NCBI RefSeq assembly: GCF_004519545.1
Contig: NZ_SDKM01000002.1
Location: 1 to 64,000, forward strand
Length of the DNA stretch: 64,000 bases
Source: Nocardioides guangzhouensis
GTDB lineage: Bacteria > Actinomycetota > Actinomycetes > Propionibacteriales > Nocardioidaceae
Reading direction: 5' to 3'
Part shown: piece by piece, positions 8,797 through 16,497 of the stretch
How positions within the stretch are numbered: position 1 is the first letter of the stretch
Layout of the letters: the number at the start of each line of letters is the position of its first letter
Notes under the pieces: generated by a model
Told to the model about the DNA's origin: nothing
The model's input: only the letters and a program-made list of their open reading frames with translations
Database searches by the model: none
Program-made: the position numbers and the translations under genes

Positions 8797-8968
8797 GTGG
8801 GGTGCCTGGTCACGGTCGCGTGCACAGTGCGGCGTACAGCAGGCCGGGGCTCAGGTAGGAGACAGGGCCACCGACCTCGTCCGACCGGCCCGCTCACGAT
8901 GACGGCGACGGAGCGGCTGCAGTCCGTGAGCACACCGTGTGTCGGGCCTCCGCGTGTGGGCGACCCGG

Positions 8969-10180
8969 CTACGCGGGCTTCTGGCCGACGACGTACAACC
9001 GCTGGCTCGTCTCACCCCGGGCGGCAACCGGCCCGCGCACGTACCACTCGACGTCGACGAGTCCGGCGCCCTCGACCACCCCGACCACGAACGCGGGTTC
9101 GTGCAGGACGGCGTCCAGATGGACGTCGTGGCCGAGCCACTCGTCGAGGTGGCGGACCTCGGCGCCCGCGTGCATCGCGAGGACCAGCCAGCCGCCGGGG
9201 TCGAGCGGGCGGGCGAGGGCGGCCACCGCGTCGGGGAGCTCGGAGGCCGCGAGGTGGATGAGCGAGTACCAGGCCAGCACGGCGGCCCAGCCCGACGACG
9301 TGGGCGGACGGCTCAACCGCCGCAGGTCACCGACCTCGAACGTCGGGCCCGGGAAGCGTCGGCGGGCCTCCGCCACCATGGCGGGCGACAGGTCGATCCC
9401 GGTCGCGTCCGCACCTCCCTCGGCCAGGTACGCCGTGACGTGCCCCGGGCCCGAGCCGACCTCGACCACGGGCCGGCCAGCGGCGTGGGCGAGCACCCGG
9501 TCCAGCAGCCAGGTCTCGAATGGCAGGTCGCGCAGCTCGTCCACGAACTTCTCGGCGTAGTCGACCGCGACGGCGTCGTACGACGCCCGCACCCGCCCGT
9601 CGCGCGTCTCCCCGCCCTCCGCGATCACGGACTCCCGGTCGACCACCACCGTGGCGACGGCCGCAACCTGCTGCGGCACCGGTCCCAGGAGGTGCACCCA
9701 GCGCCGGTCCTGCTGCCCCGGGCGCCGCTCGAGCTCGCGCACCAGCGGTTGGGGACGCCCCGCCATCCGACGCAGGCATGCCTCGACCTCGTCCCGGTCC
9801 CTGAACTCGTGCAGCCGTTGCGTGCGGGTGCGCAGCTCGCCGGGCGCCTGCTCTCCCCGGAGCAGCAGCACCGTGAGGACGGCCCGCTCGTCGTGGTCGA
9901 GTCCGAGCAGCTCGTCGAGCGTCTGGTGGTACTTCAGCACCCGTCGTCCGGTGTCTGCCCAGACGATGCGCAGCAGCCCGCGCTCCTTCAGGGTCCGTGC
10001 TCGCCGTTCGACGGTCTCCTGGTCGAAGTCGACGACGGGCTCGCGGTTGCTCGTCTGGTTGCAGGCGGTCCGCAGCGCGCTGGCGGTGAGGGGATAGGAC
10101 GCCGGCACCGTCGTCTGCTTCTCCAACAGGCTGCCGAGGATCCGTTGTTCGTCGGGTTCCAGGACGGGGAGCTCGCTCAC
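8969..10180 (-). CDS. YceH (DUF480) protein fused to a SAM-dependent methyltransferase
   Basis: A 403-residue fusion. Residues about 1-180 match the YceH/DUF480 double winged-helix family: LEPDEQRILGSLLEKQ, TACNQTSNREPVVDFD, KYHQTLDELLGL and the RGEQAPGELRTRT segment. Residues about 200-400 form a class I methyltransferase with motif I VVEVGSGPGHVTAYLAE and GIDLSPAMVAEARRR. The GTG at 10180 begins the conserved SELPVLEPDE sequence and has TAGGGT seven bases upstream. The methylated substrate is unknown; a DNA- or nucleic-acid-linked role is suggested by the winged helices only. Confidence 0.85.
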   Translation of the reverse strand: MSELPVLEPDEQRILGSLLEKQTTVPASYPLTASALRTACNQTSNREPVVDFDQETVERRARTLKERGLLRIVWADTGRRVLKYHQTLDELLGLDHDERAVLTVLLLRGEQAPGELRTRTQRLHEFRDRDEVEACLRRMAGRPQPLVRELERRPGQQDRRWVHLLGPVPQQVAAVATVVVDRESVIAEGGETRDGRVRASYDAVAVDYAEKFVDELRDLPFETWLLDRVLAHAAGRPVVEVGSGPGHVTAYLAEGGADATGIDLSPAMVAEARRRFPGPTFEVGDLRRLSRPPTSSGWAAVLAWYSLIHLAASELPDAVAALARPLDPGGWLVLAMHAGAEVRHLDEWLGHDVHLDAVLHEPAFVVGVVEGAGLVDVEWYVRGPVAARGETSQRLYVVGQKPA

Positions 10181-10187
10181 CTTCCCG

Positions 10188-10193
10188 ACCCTA
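10188..10193 (-). promoter_or_regulatory. -10 box of a leaderless transcript
   Basis: TAGGGT on the minus strand lies seven bases before the GTG of the YceH fusion gene, and no separate Shine-Dalgarno is needed at that spacing. Confidence 0.45.
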
Positions 10194-10391
10194 GAACCGA
10201 TCCGGGTCCCGATGGGGCGTGTGACGGCAACCCAGGTGGGAACCCGACTGCCGTGCATGGGAGCGTTCGCGACGACCACTCAGGCCTTCGGATGACCGCG
10301 AGCAAGGTCTGCGCCCAGGACATGTCGAGATCCCAGCCCGGGCTCCGTCCCAGCATCGAGTCGACCAGATCACCATTGGAGGATCGATCGC

Positions 10392-10832
10392 ATGGCACAC
10401 GTACGACGTTTCGACCACATCGGCATCACCGTCGCGGACCTCGAGTCGGCGACTGCGTTCTTCGTGGGGCTGGGTCTCGAAGTCGAAGGCACCGGATCCG
10501 TGCAGGGCGAGTTCGTGGATACCGTCTGCGGCATCCCCGGCGCGCACTGTGAGATCGCGATGCTGCGACCGCCCGATGGCGGTTCCCGGCTGGAGCTCGC
10601 GAGCTTCGTCACGCCCGACCACGTGCCGGGCTCGCCCACGGCGATGGCCAACGAGCTCGGCCTGCGCAACGTCTCCTTCGAGGTCGACGACCTCCAGGCG
10701 GCCGTCGACGCGGTGGCAGCGGACGGGTACGGGCTCGTGGGCGGCATCGGCACGTACCAGAACAGCGTCCGGATGGCCTACGTGCGCGGACCCGACGGGA
10801 TCATCGTGTCGTTGTTCGAGCAGCTCGGCTGA
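10392..10832 (+). CDS. VOC-family (glyoxalase-like) protein
   Basis: A 146-residue single-domain VOC protein made of paired beta-alpha-beta-beta-beta modules. It opens with RRFDHIGITVADLESATAFF and closes with YVRGPDGIIVSLFEQL. The metal-ligand positions look present (His in FDHIGI, Glu in RLELASF, His/Asn-type in RNVSFEV, Glu near the end). GGAGGA precedes ATG 10392 by about ten bases. It could be a glyoxalase, dioxygenase or antibiotic-binding protein; the substrate is undetermined. Confidence 0.9.
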   Translation: MAHVRRFDHIGITVADLESATAFFVGLGLEVEGTGSVQGEFVDTVCGIPGAHCEIAMLRPPDGGSRLELASFVTPDHVPGSPTAMANELGLRNVSFEVDDLQAAVDAVAADGYGLVGGIGTYQNSVRMAYVRGPDGIIVSLFEQLG

Positions 10833-10857
10833 CGTACGTCGCACCACCAGCCTCCGT

Positions 10858-10887
10858 CTGACGAGTCGGCCAGAGCGCTGGGACAAT
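10858..10887 (+). promoter_or_regulatory. Putative leaderless promoter
   Basis: CTGACG (10858-10863) and GACAAT (10882-10887) have an 18-bp spacer, and the ATG of the next gene follows six bases later without a Shine-Dalgarno. Confidence 0.45.
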
Positions 10888-10893
10888 GGCGCC

Positions 10894-11199
10894 ATGGCGG
10901 TGTTGGAGGGCTTGTTCATCCTCGGGGCGGTGGGCGCCGTTCTGTATGTCGTGATCCGGGCGCTGGAGAGCAGACCCGGACACCCGGCGGTGACCGCCGG
11001 CCGGTGGCGCGTCGCCCACTACGACGTCGACGGTCACACCCGCGTGGTGGTGCACAAGGTCAGGCCCGGGAGCGCCCAGGTCCTGGACGAGCATGTCATC
11101 GCCGAGATCCCCGTGAACGATCCGGAGTACGACGAGCTCTTCATGACCGCCATGGCGACAGCACGCCAGCGCAAGGCGATCTTCGAGACCGAGGAGTAG
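10894..11199 (+). CDS. Small membrane-anchored protein, unknown function
   Basis: A 101-residue protein: one N-terminal membrane helix (about 3-22, LEGLFILGAVGAVLYVVI), then a mixed beta-rich cytoplasmic domain of about 75 residues ending RQRKAIFETEE. No family recognised. ATG 10894 was chosen because a promoter with leaderless spacing lies directly upstream. It is convergent with the HxlR gene. Confidence 0.7.
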   Translation: MAVLEGLFILGAVGAVLYVVIRALESRPGHPAVTAGRWRVAHYDVDGHTRVVVHKVRPGSAQVLDEHVIAEIPVNDPEYDELFMTAMATARQRKAIFETEE

Positions 11200-11245
11200 G
11201 CAGCGCGACGTCGGAGCGGGTGCGCCCCGCCCCGCGGGTGGGACA

Positions 11246-11758
11246 TCATCGCGCGGGGAGCGGCGTGAGCAGTCGGTGCGGCGTGCGGAGCCCGACCGAC
11301 ACCGGGTCGTCGCGGACGGTGAAGTCCGCTCCGGGTCCGGGATGGATCTCCAGGTCGCCCGGCGAGGGGCTCTCACCACAGCCGGTGCACCGCCCGTCCC
11401 GGCCGAGCCGACCGCACCCGACATGGACGAAGACCCGGCGGGGAGCGCCGGGCGTGGTCCGCTGCTCGCCCCACTGGGTCAGCGCGTAGAGGGCCGGCCA
11501 CAGGGCGAGACCGTCGTCGGTGAGGTGGTACTCCGGGTGCCCGTCCCCGGAGCGGGTGAGCAGACCGTCCGCGACCAGCGCGTCGAGCCGGGTGCTGAGC
11601 ACGGCCCTGGAGATGTCGAGGTGGGCCTGGAGGTCGGAGAAGCGGCGGACGCCCCAGAAGCAGTCGCGCAGGATCAACAGGGTCCAGCGCTCGCCGACCA
11701 CCTCGAGGGAGCGCGCCAGGGAGCAGTCCTGTCGTGCGTAGTCGGTGCCGAGGGGCAT
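11246..11758 (-). CDS. HxlR-family transcriptional regulator
   Basis: A 170-residue winged-helix regulator. The HxlR core spans about 8-105: CSLARSLEVVGERWTLLILRD, RRFSDLQAHLDISRAVLSTRL and PEYHLTDDGLALWP. Cys12 near the N-terminus is the usual redox- or aldehyde-sensing position in this family. A C-terminal extension carries CGRLGRDGRCTGCG, a possible zinc site. It is divergent from an MFS exporter gene with an inverted repeat between them, so it is probably that gene's local repressor. Confidence 0.92.
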   Translation of the reverse strand: MPLGTDYARQDCSLARSLEVVGERWTLLILRDCFWGVRRFSDLQAHLDISRAVLSTRLDALVADGLLTRSGDGHPEYHLTDDGLALWPALYALTQWGEQRTTPGAPRRVFVHVGCGRLGRDGRCTGCGESPSPGDLEIHPGPGADFTVRDDPVSVGLRTPHRLLTPLPAR

Positions 11759-11784
11759 GTGACTTCTCCGTCCGACAACCGTCT

Positions 11785-11837
11785 GGTCTGATGAACAGAC
11801 TCTATGCTACCGTCTCAATCAGTTCGACCATCAGACC
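11785..11837. promoter_or_regulatory. Inverted-repeat operator between hxlR-like and MFS genes
   Basis: GGTCTGATG (11785-11793) is mirrored exactly by CATCAGACC (11829-11837), centres 44 bp apart, four helical turns. A -10-like TATGCT (11803-11808) lies between the arms. The layout suits two HxlR dimers closing the divergent promoter region. Confidence 0.6.
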
Positions 11838-11855
11838 AAACCCTCAGGAGACGTC

Positions 11856-13271
11856 GTGGACGCAGCCCGACGCACCCTGCTCAGCGCGACGCTGGGCACG
11901 ATGACGGTCCTCGTGGCCTTCACCGCTCCACTGGCCAACCTGAACCAGACCGCGGGCGGGCTGGACGCGGGGCCCACCGGTCGCACCTGGATCCTCAGCT
12001 CCATGGCCATCGGCCTCGGTGCGTTCCTGCTCACCGCCGGCCGGGTGGCGGACGACTACGGCAGGCGCCGGGCGTTCGTGGCCGGGTCGGTCGTCCTCGC
12101 CGTCGGCTCGCTGGTGTCGGCGGTGACGCCCGACGTCGAGGTGTTCGTGCTCGCTCGCATCGTCACCGGGGTCGGCGGAGCAGCGGTGATCGCGTCCGGA
12201 CTGGGCATGATCGCCGTCGCGTTTCCGGACCCCCTGGAACGAGCGCGGGCCACCGGCTGGTGGGGCGCGAGCGTCGGCGCCGGCATCGCCGTCGGCCCGC
12301 TCGTGTCCACGTGGCTGGGTCGCTGGCACTCCTGGCGAGACGTGTACGCCGTGCTCGCACTGGCAGCGGTCCTCCTCGCCGTGACCGCCACGGGCTGCCG
12401 CGAGTCCCGTGCCACGCACCGGGCCCGGCTCGACCTGCCAGGCATCGTCCTGCTCGCCCTGGGGACCAGCGCTCTGCTCGCCGGGCTGACCGAGGGCCGG
12501 CAGGGCTGGACGCGACCCGCGGTCATCACGCTGCTCACGCTCGGTGTGCTGCTGCTGGCGGCCTTCGTGGTCGCCGAATGGCGCTCCGACCACCCGATGA
12601 TCGACCTGGGGCTGTTCCGCCGTCCCGCCTTCGCCGCCGTCACCGCGGCCGCCTTCGCCACCGGCGGTGGGATCATCGCCCTGCTCTCGTTCGTCTCCGG
12701 GTTCGCAGGTCTCGCGCTCGGGCTGGCGCCGACGACGACCGCCTGGCTCATGCTGGCCTGGTCCGGTCCCAGCGTGCTCACCGCGCTCGCCGCACGCCGC
12801 CTGCCCCACCACTGGACCGGTCGCGCCCGGATGGGGAGCGCCCTCGTGGTGATCGTGGTCGGCCAGCTGATGCTGTGGGGCGTCGACTCGACGAGCGGAG
12901 CCGCCCGGTTCGTGCCCGGCCTGCTGCTCGCAGGGGTCGCCACCGGGGTACTCAACGCGGCGCTCGGCCGAGAGAGCGTCGCCAGCGTGCCCGAGGGCCA
13001 GGGCGCCCTCGGCAGCGGCGCCAACAACACCGCGCGCTACCTGGGGTCCGCGCTCGGCGTCACCGTGGTCTCGGTGGTCGCAGCGCCGTCGGGATCCGCG
13101 ACGAAGGAGGCTCTGGTGGCGGGCTGGGACCGAGCTGTGATCGTGACCGCGGCGGTCTCGCTGCTCGGCGCGCTGGTCGTGCTGCTGGTCGGCGAGCGGT
13201 CCGCCGTCGAGCCTGAGCCGCGGGACACTGCCCTTGCGAAGCTGTCGCCCGACGAGGCGTGGGAGGGTTGA
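11856..13271 (+). CDS. MFS drug-efflux transporter (DHA2/EmrB-like)
   Basis: A 471-residue proton-driven exporter with about 14 hydrophobic segments. Motif A occurs after helix 2 (GRVADDYGRRRAFVAG), and a motif C-like stretch in helix 5 reads GWWGASVGAGIAVGPL. GTG 11856 follows AGGAG by five bases. It is divergent from the HxlR regulator, so it is probably induced when that repressor is displaced. The compound exported is unknown. A GNAT gene follows within three bases. Confidence 0.93.
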   Translation: MDAARRTLLSATLGTMTVLVAFTAPLANLNQTAGGLDAGPTGRTWILSSMAIGLGAFLLTAGRVADDYGRRRAFVAGSVVLAVGSLVSAVTPDVEVFVLARIVTGVGGAAVIASGLGMIAVAFPDPLERARATGWWGASVGAGIAVGPLVSTWLGRWHSWRDVYAVLALAAVLLAVTATGCRESRATHRARLDLPGIVLLALGTSALLAGLTEGRQGWTRPAVITLLTLGVLLLAAFVVAEWRSDHPMIDLGLFRRPAFAAVTAAAFATGGGIIALLSFVSGFAGLALGLAPTTTAWLMLAWSGPSVLTALAARRLPHHWTGRARMGSALVVIVVGQLMLWGVDSTSGAARFVPGLLLAGVATGVLNAALGRESVASVPEGQGALGSGANNTARYLGSALGVTVVSVVAAPSGSATKEALVAGWDRAVIVTAAVSLLGALVVLLVGERSAVEPEPRDTALAKLSPDEAWEG

Positions 13272-13274
13272 CTC

Positions 13275-13796
13275 GTGGCGGAGCAGGGCCGGCTGGTCGC
13301 GGTGGAGCTGGTCGCGGCGCGCCTCACGTTGACGCCGCTCGAGCTCGCCGATGCGGCGGACATGGTGGGGGTGCTGAACGATCCGGCGCTGTACGCCTAC
13401 ACCGGCGGGTCCCCACCGGGCCTCGAGGAGCTGCGGCGCCGCTACCGGCGCCAGGTCGACGGACCCTGGCCGCAGGGCCAGACGTGGCTGAACTGGGTCG
13501 TCCGTCTGTCCCCGCACGAGCCGATCGGATACGTCCAGGCCACGGTCACCGCACAGGAAGCCGACCTGGCCTGGGTGGTCACCACCGACCACCAGCGCCA
13601 GGGCTATGCCACCGAGGCCACTCGAGAGGTGGCCGGGTGGCTGGGCCGGCAGGGCATCCGCCGGCTGACCGCCCACGTGGCGCCCGGCCACGCGGGCTCG
13701 GAACGTGTCGCCACCGGTGTGGGGATGCGGCCGTCGGGGGACGTCGACGATGCCGGAGAGCAGATCTGGCATCTCGACACGAGCCGACCGAGGTAG
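13275..13796 (+). CDS. GNAT-family N-acetyltransferase (RimJ/RimL type)
   Basis: A 173-residue acetyltransferase. The N-terminal strand VAARLTLTPLELADAADM is RimJ/RimL-like, and the acetyl-CoA loop is HQRQGYATEATREV. The gene starts three bases after the MFS stop and is probably co-transcribed. This suggests a resistance pair in which the acetyltransferase may modify the exported compound, an inference from position only. Confidence 0.88.
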   Translation: MAEQGRLVAVELVAARLTLTPLELADAADMVGVLNDPALYAYTGGSPPGLEELRRRYRRQVDGPWPQGQTWLNWVVRLSPHEPIGYVQATVTAQEADLAWVVTTDHQRQGYATEATREVAGWLGRQGIRRLTAHVAPGHAGSERVATGVGMRPSGDVDDAGEQIWHLDTSRPR

Positions 13797-13855
13797 GGGT
13801 CGCCCGGGCCGTGGCGCACCAGACGTCCGTCGCGCGGACGACGATGCAGGCCGGT

Positions 13856-14146
13856 TCAGCTCTTGGCGGCGCTCGTCTTCTTGGCCGCCGTCTTCTTGGC
13901 GGCGGTCTTCTTCGCCGCCGACTTCCGGGCGGACCCGGCCGTCTTCCGGGCCGAGCCGGTGGTCTTCCTCGTGGCCTTCGCGGTCGCGTTCTTGGCCTTC
14001 GAGACGGTCTGCTTGCCTGCCTCGGCGGGCTCGGGCGGGAACCAGACAGCCTTGGTGGCCTTGACCTTGGCCATGAACGTGGCGCCGCGTGCGGCCCACT
14101 TCTCCCGGTCCGTCACGCTCTTCACCGGGCTCTTGATGTCGATCAT
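13856..14146 (-). CDS. Small protein with a histone-H1-like Lys/Ala tail
   Basis: A 96-residue protein. The N-terminal 45 residues (MIDIKSPVKSVTDREKWAARG) form no domain I recognise. The C-terminal 50 residues repeat KKTAAKKT and SARK units, like eukaryotic H1 tails and the tails of actinobacterial nucleoid proteins such as HupB. ATG 14146 has a strong GGGAGGA Shine-Dalgarno, so longer upstream starts were rejected. It may bind DNA or RNA non-specifically, an inference from charge and repeats. Confidence 0.75.
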   Translation of the reverse strand: MIDIKSPVKSVTDREKWAARGATFMAKVKATKAVWFPPEPAEAGKQTVSKAKNATAKATRKTTGSARKTAGSARKSAAKKTAAKKTAAKKTSAAKS

Positions 14147-14299
14147 GTACTGCGTCCTCCCTCGTTGACCTTCGGCGGCGCCCCACCTGACCCGGCGGTC
14201 GCTCCCCGGGTCCTCTCTCCTGGCGCCACCCTTCCCGTGCCCAATGTCCGGCGCGGTTAACTCCGACCAGGCCCGCCGGGGCAAGGGCACGCTGTTCGT

Positions 14300-15553
14300 C
14301 TAGCGCGTCGACTCGTCCGGCCGGTCGAAGACCCGGAGCAGCCGGTCCGCCTTCCAGCAGGACTCGGCGTACTCCTCGGCGACGTCGGAGCGGACGGTGA
14401 TCCCGCCGCCGGTTCCGAGCTGCCAGGTGCCGTCGCCCGCGGTGGTGAGGCTGCGGATCACGACCCCGAGGTCGGCCCGCCCGTCGCCGGCGATCCACCC
14501 GAACGCACCGGAGTAGACCCCGCGTGGGGTGGCCTCGACGTCGCGGATCACCTCCATCGTGCGCAGCTTCGGGGCGCCGGTCATGGAGCCGGCCGGGAAC
14601 AGCGCCCGGAGCGCGCCCACCGTGGTGACCCCGTCGCGGAGCCGGCCGCGGACGGTGGAGACCAGCTGGTGCACCGACGGGTAGGACTCGACGTCCATGA
14701 GCACCGGCACCTCGACGGTCCCGGGCTCGCCGACCATCCCGATGTCGTTGCGGAGCAGGTCGACGATCATCAGGTTCTCGGCCCGGAACTTCGGGTCGGT
14801 GGCCAGGTGCCGGCGCAGCCGCTCGTCCTCCTCCGGGGTCGCGCCGCGCCGGGTGGTGCCCTTGATCGGCTTGGTCTCGAGCACCCGGTGCCGGTCGACG
14901 GTCGCGTACCGCTCCGGCGAGGAGCTGAGCAGCCAGCGGCCGCGGTGCTGCAGGAACCCGGCGTACGGCGCGGGGTTGAGCGAGCGCAGCCGGAGGTACG
15001 CCGCCACCGGGTCGAGGTCGCTCTCGACCGTGAGCCGGTGGGTCAGGTTCACCTCGTAGCTGTTGCCGGCGCGCAGCTGCTCCTGGACGTCGGCGAACGC
15101 GGCGGCGTACTCCTCGGGGACCGGCACGTCGGCGGGCGCCTCCCCCGACGGCAGGAGCGGTCCGGCCGCCGCCTCCGGGTGCTCGAACACCTCGACGTGC
15201 CGGGTGCGCATCCAGACCGCGTCGGGCATCGGCGCGTCGGGAGCGACCAGTGCCGGCAGATCGGGACGGCTGGCGTAGCCGAGGTAGCCGACCCAGTGCA
15301 CGCGCGGCTCGTCGCCGTCCATCTCGTCCTCGAGCACCGCGAACACGTCGGTCCCGACCACCCGGGAGCCGCCGCCGTCGTGTCGGGTGACCTCACCGCG
15401 GGCCGCGTCGTAGGTCAGCGAGACGTCGTCGTCCTCCAGCCAGCCGAGCAGGGACCGGTGGCCCGACCAGGGCCGGGCACCGCCGCCGTCCAGCCAGAAG
15501 CAGCGCGCGTGCGCTGCCGCGATCTCGACGAACCGCTCCACCGGGTCGCTCAC
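14300..15553 (-). CDS. pabB: Aminodeoxychorismate synthase component I
   Basis: Converts chorismate to 4-amino-4-deoxychorismate with ammonia from PabA, the entry to p-aminobenzoate and folate. 417 residues. The chorismate-binding domain contains KPIKGT, whose Lys marks PabB rather than anthranilate synthase (PIAGT), plus DLLRNDIG, PSVHQLVSTV and PAGSMTGAPK. The GTG start overlaps the pabA stop (GTGA). Activity must depend on the adjacent glutaminase. The expected partner pabC is not in the window. Confidence 0.93.
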   Translation of the reverse strand: MSDPVERFVEIAAAHARCFWLDGGGARPWSGHRSLLGWLEDDDVSLTYDAARGEVTRHDGGGSRVVGTDVFAVLEDEMDGDEPRVHWVGYLGYASRPDLPALVAPDAPMPDAVWMRTRHVEVFEHPEAAAGPLLPSGEAPADVPVPEEYAAAFADVQEQLRAGNSYEVNLTHRLTVESDLDPVAAYLRLRSLNPAPYAGFLQHRGRWLLSSSPERYATVDRHRVLETKPIKGTTRRGATPEEDERLRRHLATDPKFRAENLMIVDLLRNDIGMVGEPGTVEVPVLMDVESYPSVHQLVSTVRGRLRDGVTTVGALRALFPAGSMTGAPKLRTMEVIRDVEATPRGVYSGAFGWIAGDGRADLGVVIRSLTTAGDGTWQLGTGGGITVRSDVAEEYAESCWKADRLLRVFDRPDESTR

Positions 15554-16143
15554 GCGGCACCGCCGAGGAAGTTGGCGACCAGCCGGACTCCGTGCTCGCT
15601 GAGCACCGACTCCGGGTGGAACTGCACGCCGTGCAGCGGCCTGGTCCGGTGCCGCACCCCCATCACGACGACGCCGCCGGCCGGGTCCGGGCACCACGCG
15701 GTGACGACCAGGTCGTCGGGGACCCGGGTCGCGGCCAGCGAGTGGTAACGCACGCAGGCGTACGGCGACGGGATGCCCGCGAAGAGCCCGGTTCCGTCGT
15801 GGCTCACCGCGGCGACCTCTCCGTGCGCCGGCTCGACCCGCTCGACCAGCCCGCCGTACGTCGTGACCAGGCCCTGCATGCCCAGGCAGACCCCGAGGAC
15901 CGGGACGGTGCCGGCCCGGAGCACCTCGCCGCCGACCGCGAAGTCGCCCGGGTCGGCCGGGTGTCCGGGTCCGGGCGAGAGCACGACGTGGTCGAACGAG
16001 AGCACGTGCGCGGCCGTGGTCGCGTCGTGCTGGACCACCTCCGGCAGGATGCCGGTGACCGCGGCCAGCAGGTGCACGAGGTTCCACGTGTAGGAGTCGT
16101 GGTGGTCGACCACGACCACGCGCGACGCCGGCTGGGGGCTCAC
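15550..16143 (-). CDS. pabA: Aminodeoxychorismate synthase glutaminase component
   Basis: Class I glutamine amidotransferase, 197 residues, supplying ammonia to PabB. The catalytic Cys lies in LGVCLGMQG and the His-Glu pair in GVQFHPES, with the oxyanion motif LSPGPGHP. The start is a GTG six bases after a TAGGTT -10 box, so the transcript appears leaderless. Overlap with pabB and the PabB-specific PIKGT motif next door support PabA over TrpG. Confidence 0.93.
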   Translation of the reverse strand: MSPQPASRVVVVDHHDSYTWNLVHLLAAVTGILPEVVQHDATTAAHVLSFDHVVLSPGPGHPADPGDFAVGGEVLRAGTVPVLGVCLGMQGLVTTYGGLVERVEPAHGEVAAVSHDGTGLFAGIPSPYACVRYHSLAATRVPDDLVVTAWCPDPAGGVVVMGVRHRTRPLHGVQFHPESVLSEHGVRLVANFLGGAA

Positions 16144-16149
16144 GCGCGC

Positions 16150-16155
16150 AACCTA
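16150..16155 (-). promoter_or_regulatory. -10 box of leaderless pabA
   Basis: TAGGTT on the minus strand, six bases before the GTG of pabA, with no Shine-Dalgarno between. Confidence 0.5.
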
Positions 16156-16175
16156 CCGTCCCGGACCCGGGCCGG

Positions 16176-16409
16176 TCAGGACGCGGACGCGGTCCCCGCT
16201 CCCGCCTCCGCCTCGCGCAGCCGCGCGCACAGCCGCTTGAGCAGCACCCGGGTGAACTCGGGGCGATCCTCGAGGAGGGACTCGAAGACCATGTGGCCCA
16301 CGGCGAGGGCGTGCACGTCCTCCTCGATCGTCACCGTGGCCGAGCGCGACAGGCCTGCGAGCAGGTCCACGGCCGCCAGCTGCTCTTCCGGCTCTCGGGT
16401 CGTCGTCAT
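16176..16409 (-). CDS. Short protein resembling the C-terminal part of a cyclic-nucleotide-binding domain
   Basis: A 77-residue protein with a good Shine-Dalgarno (AAGGAGGGG) before ATG 16409. Residues about 20-70 (SRSATVTIEEDVHALAVGH then VLLKRLCARLREAE) look like the final strands and C-helix of a CRP-type cNMP-binding domain. The phosphate-binding cassette is missing, so it should not bind cNMP as such. It may be a free-standing helix module or a gene remnant. It lies between the sulfatases and pabA. Confidence 0.55.
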   Translation of the reverse strand: MTTTREPEEQLAAVDLLAGLSRSATVTIEEDVHALAVGHMVFESLLEDRPEFTRVLLKRLCARLREAEAGAGTASAS

Positions 16410-16497
16410 GGCCCCTCCTTCGGCCAGACCCCGTGACAGGGGACGCCCCTCCACGGTAGGACGCGGCCGGGTCCCGCGGAACGCCCCGAACGGGCGG

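Noticed and set aside
11844..14498. Very long minus-strand open frame across the MFS and GNAT genes
   Set aside because: It mirrors the codon bias of strong plus-strand genes, has Arg/Gly/Pro/His-rich low-complexity composition and no domain; typical of high-GC antisense frames.
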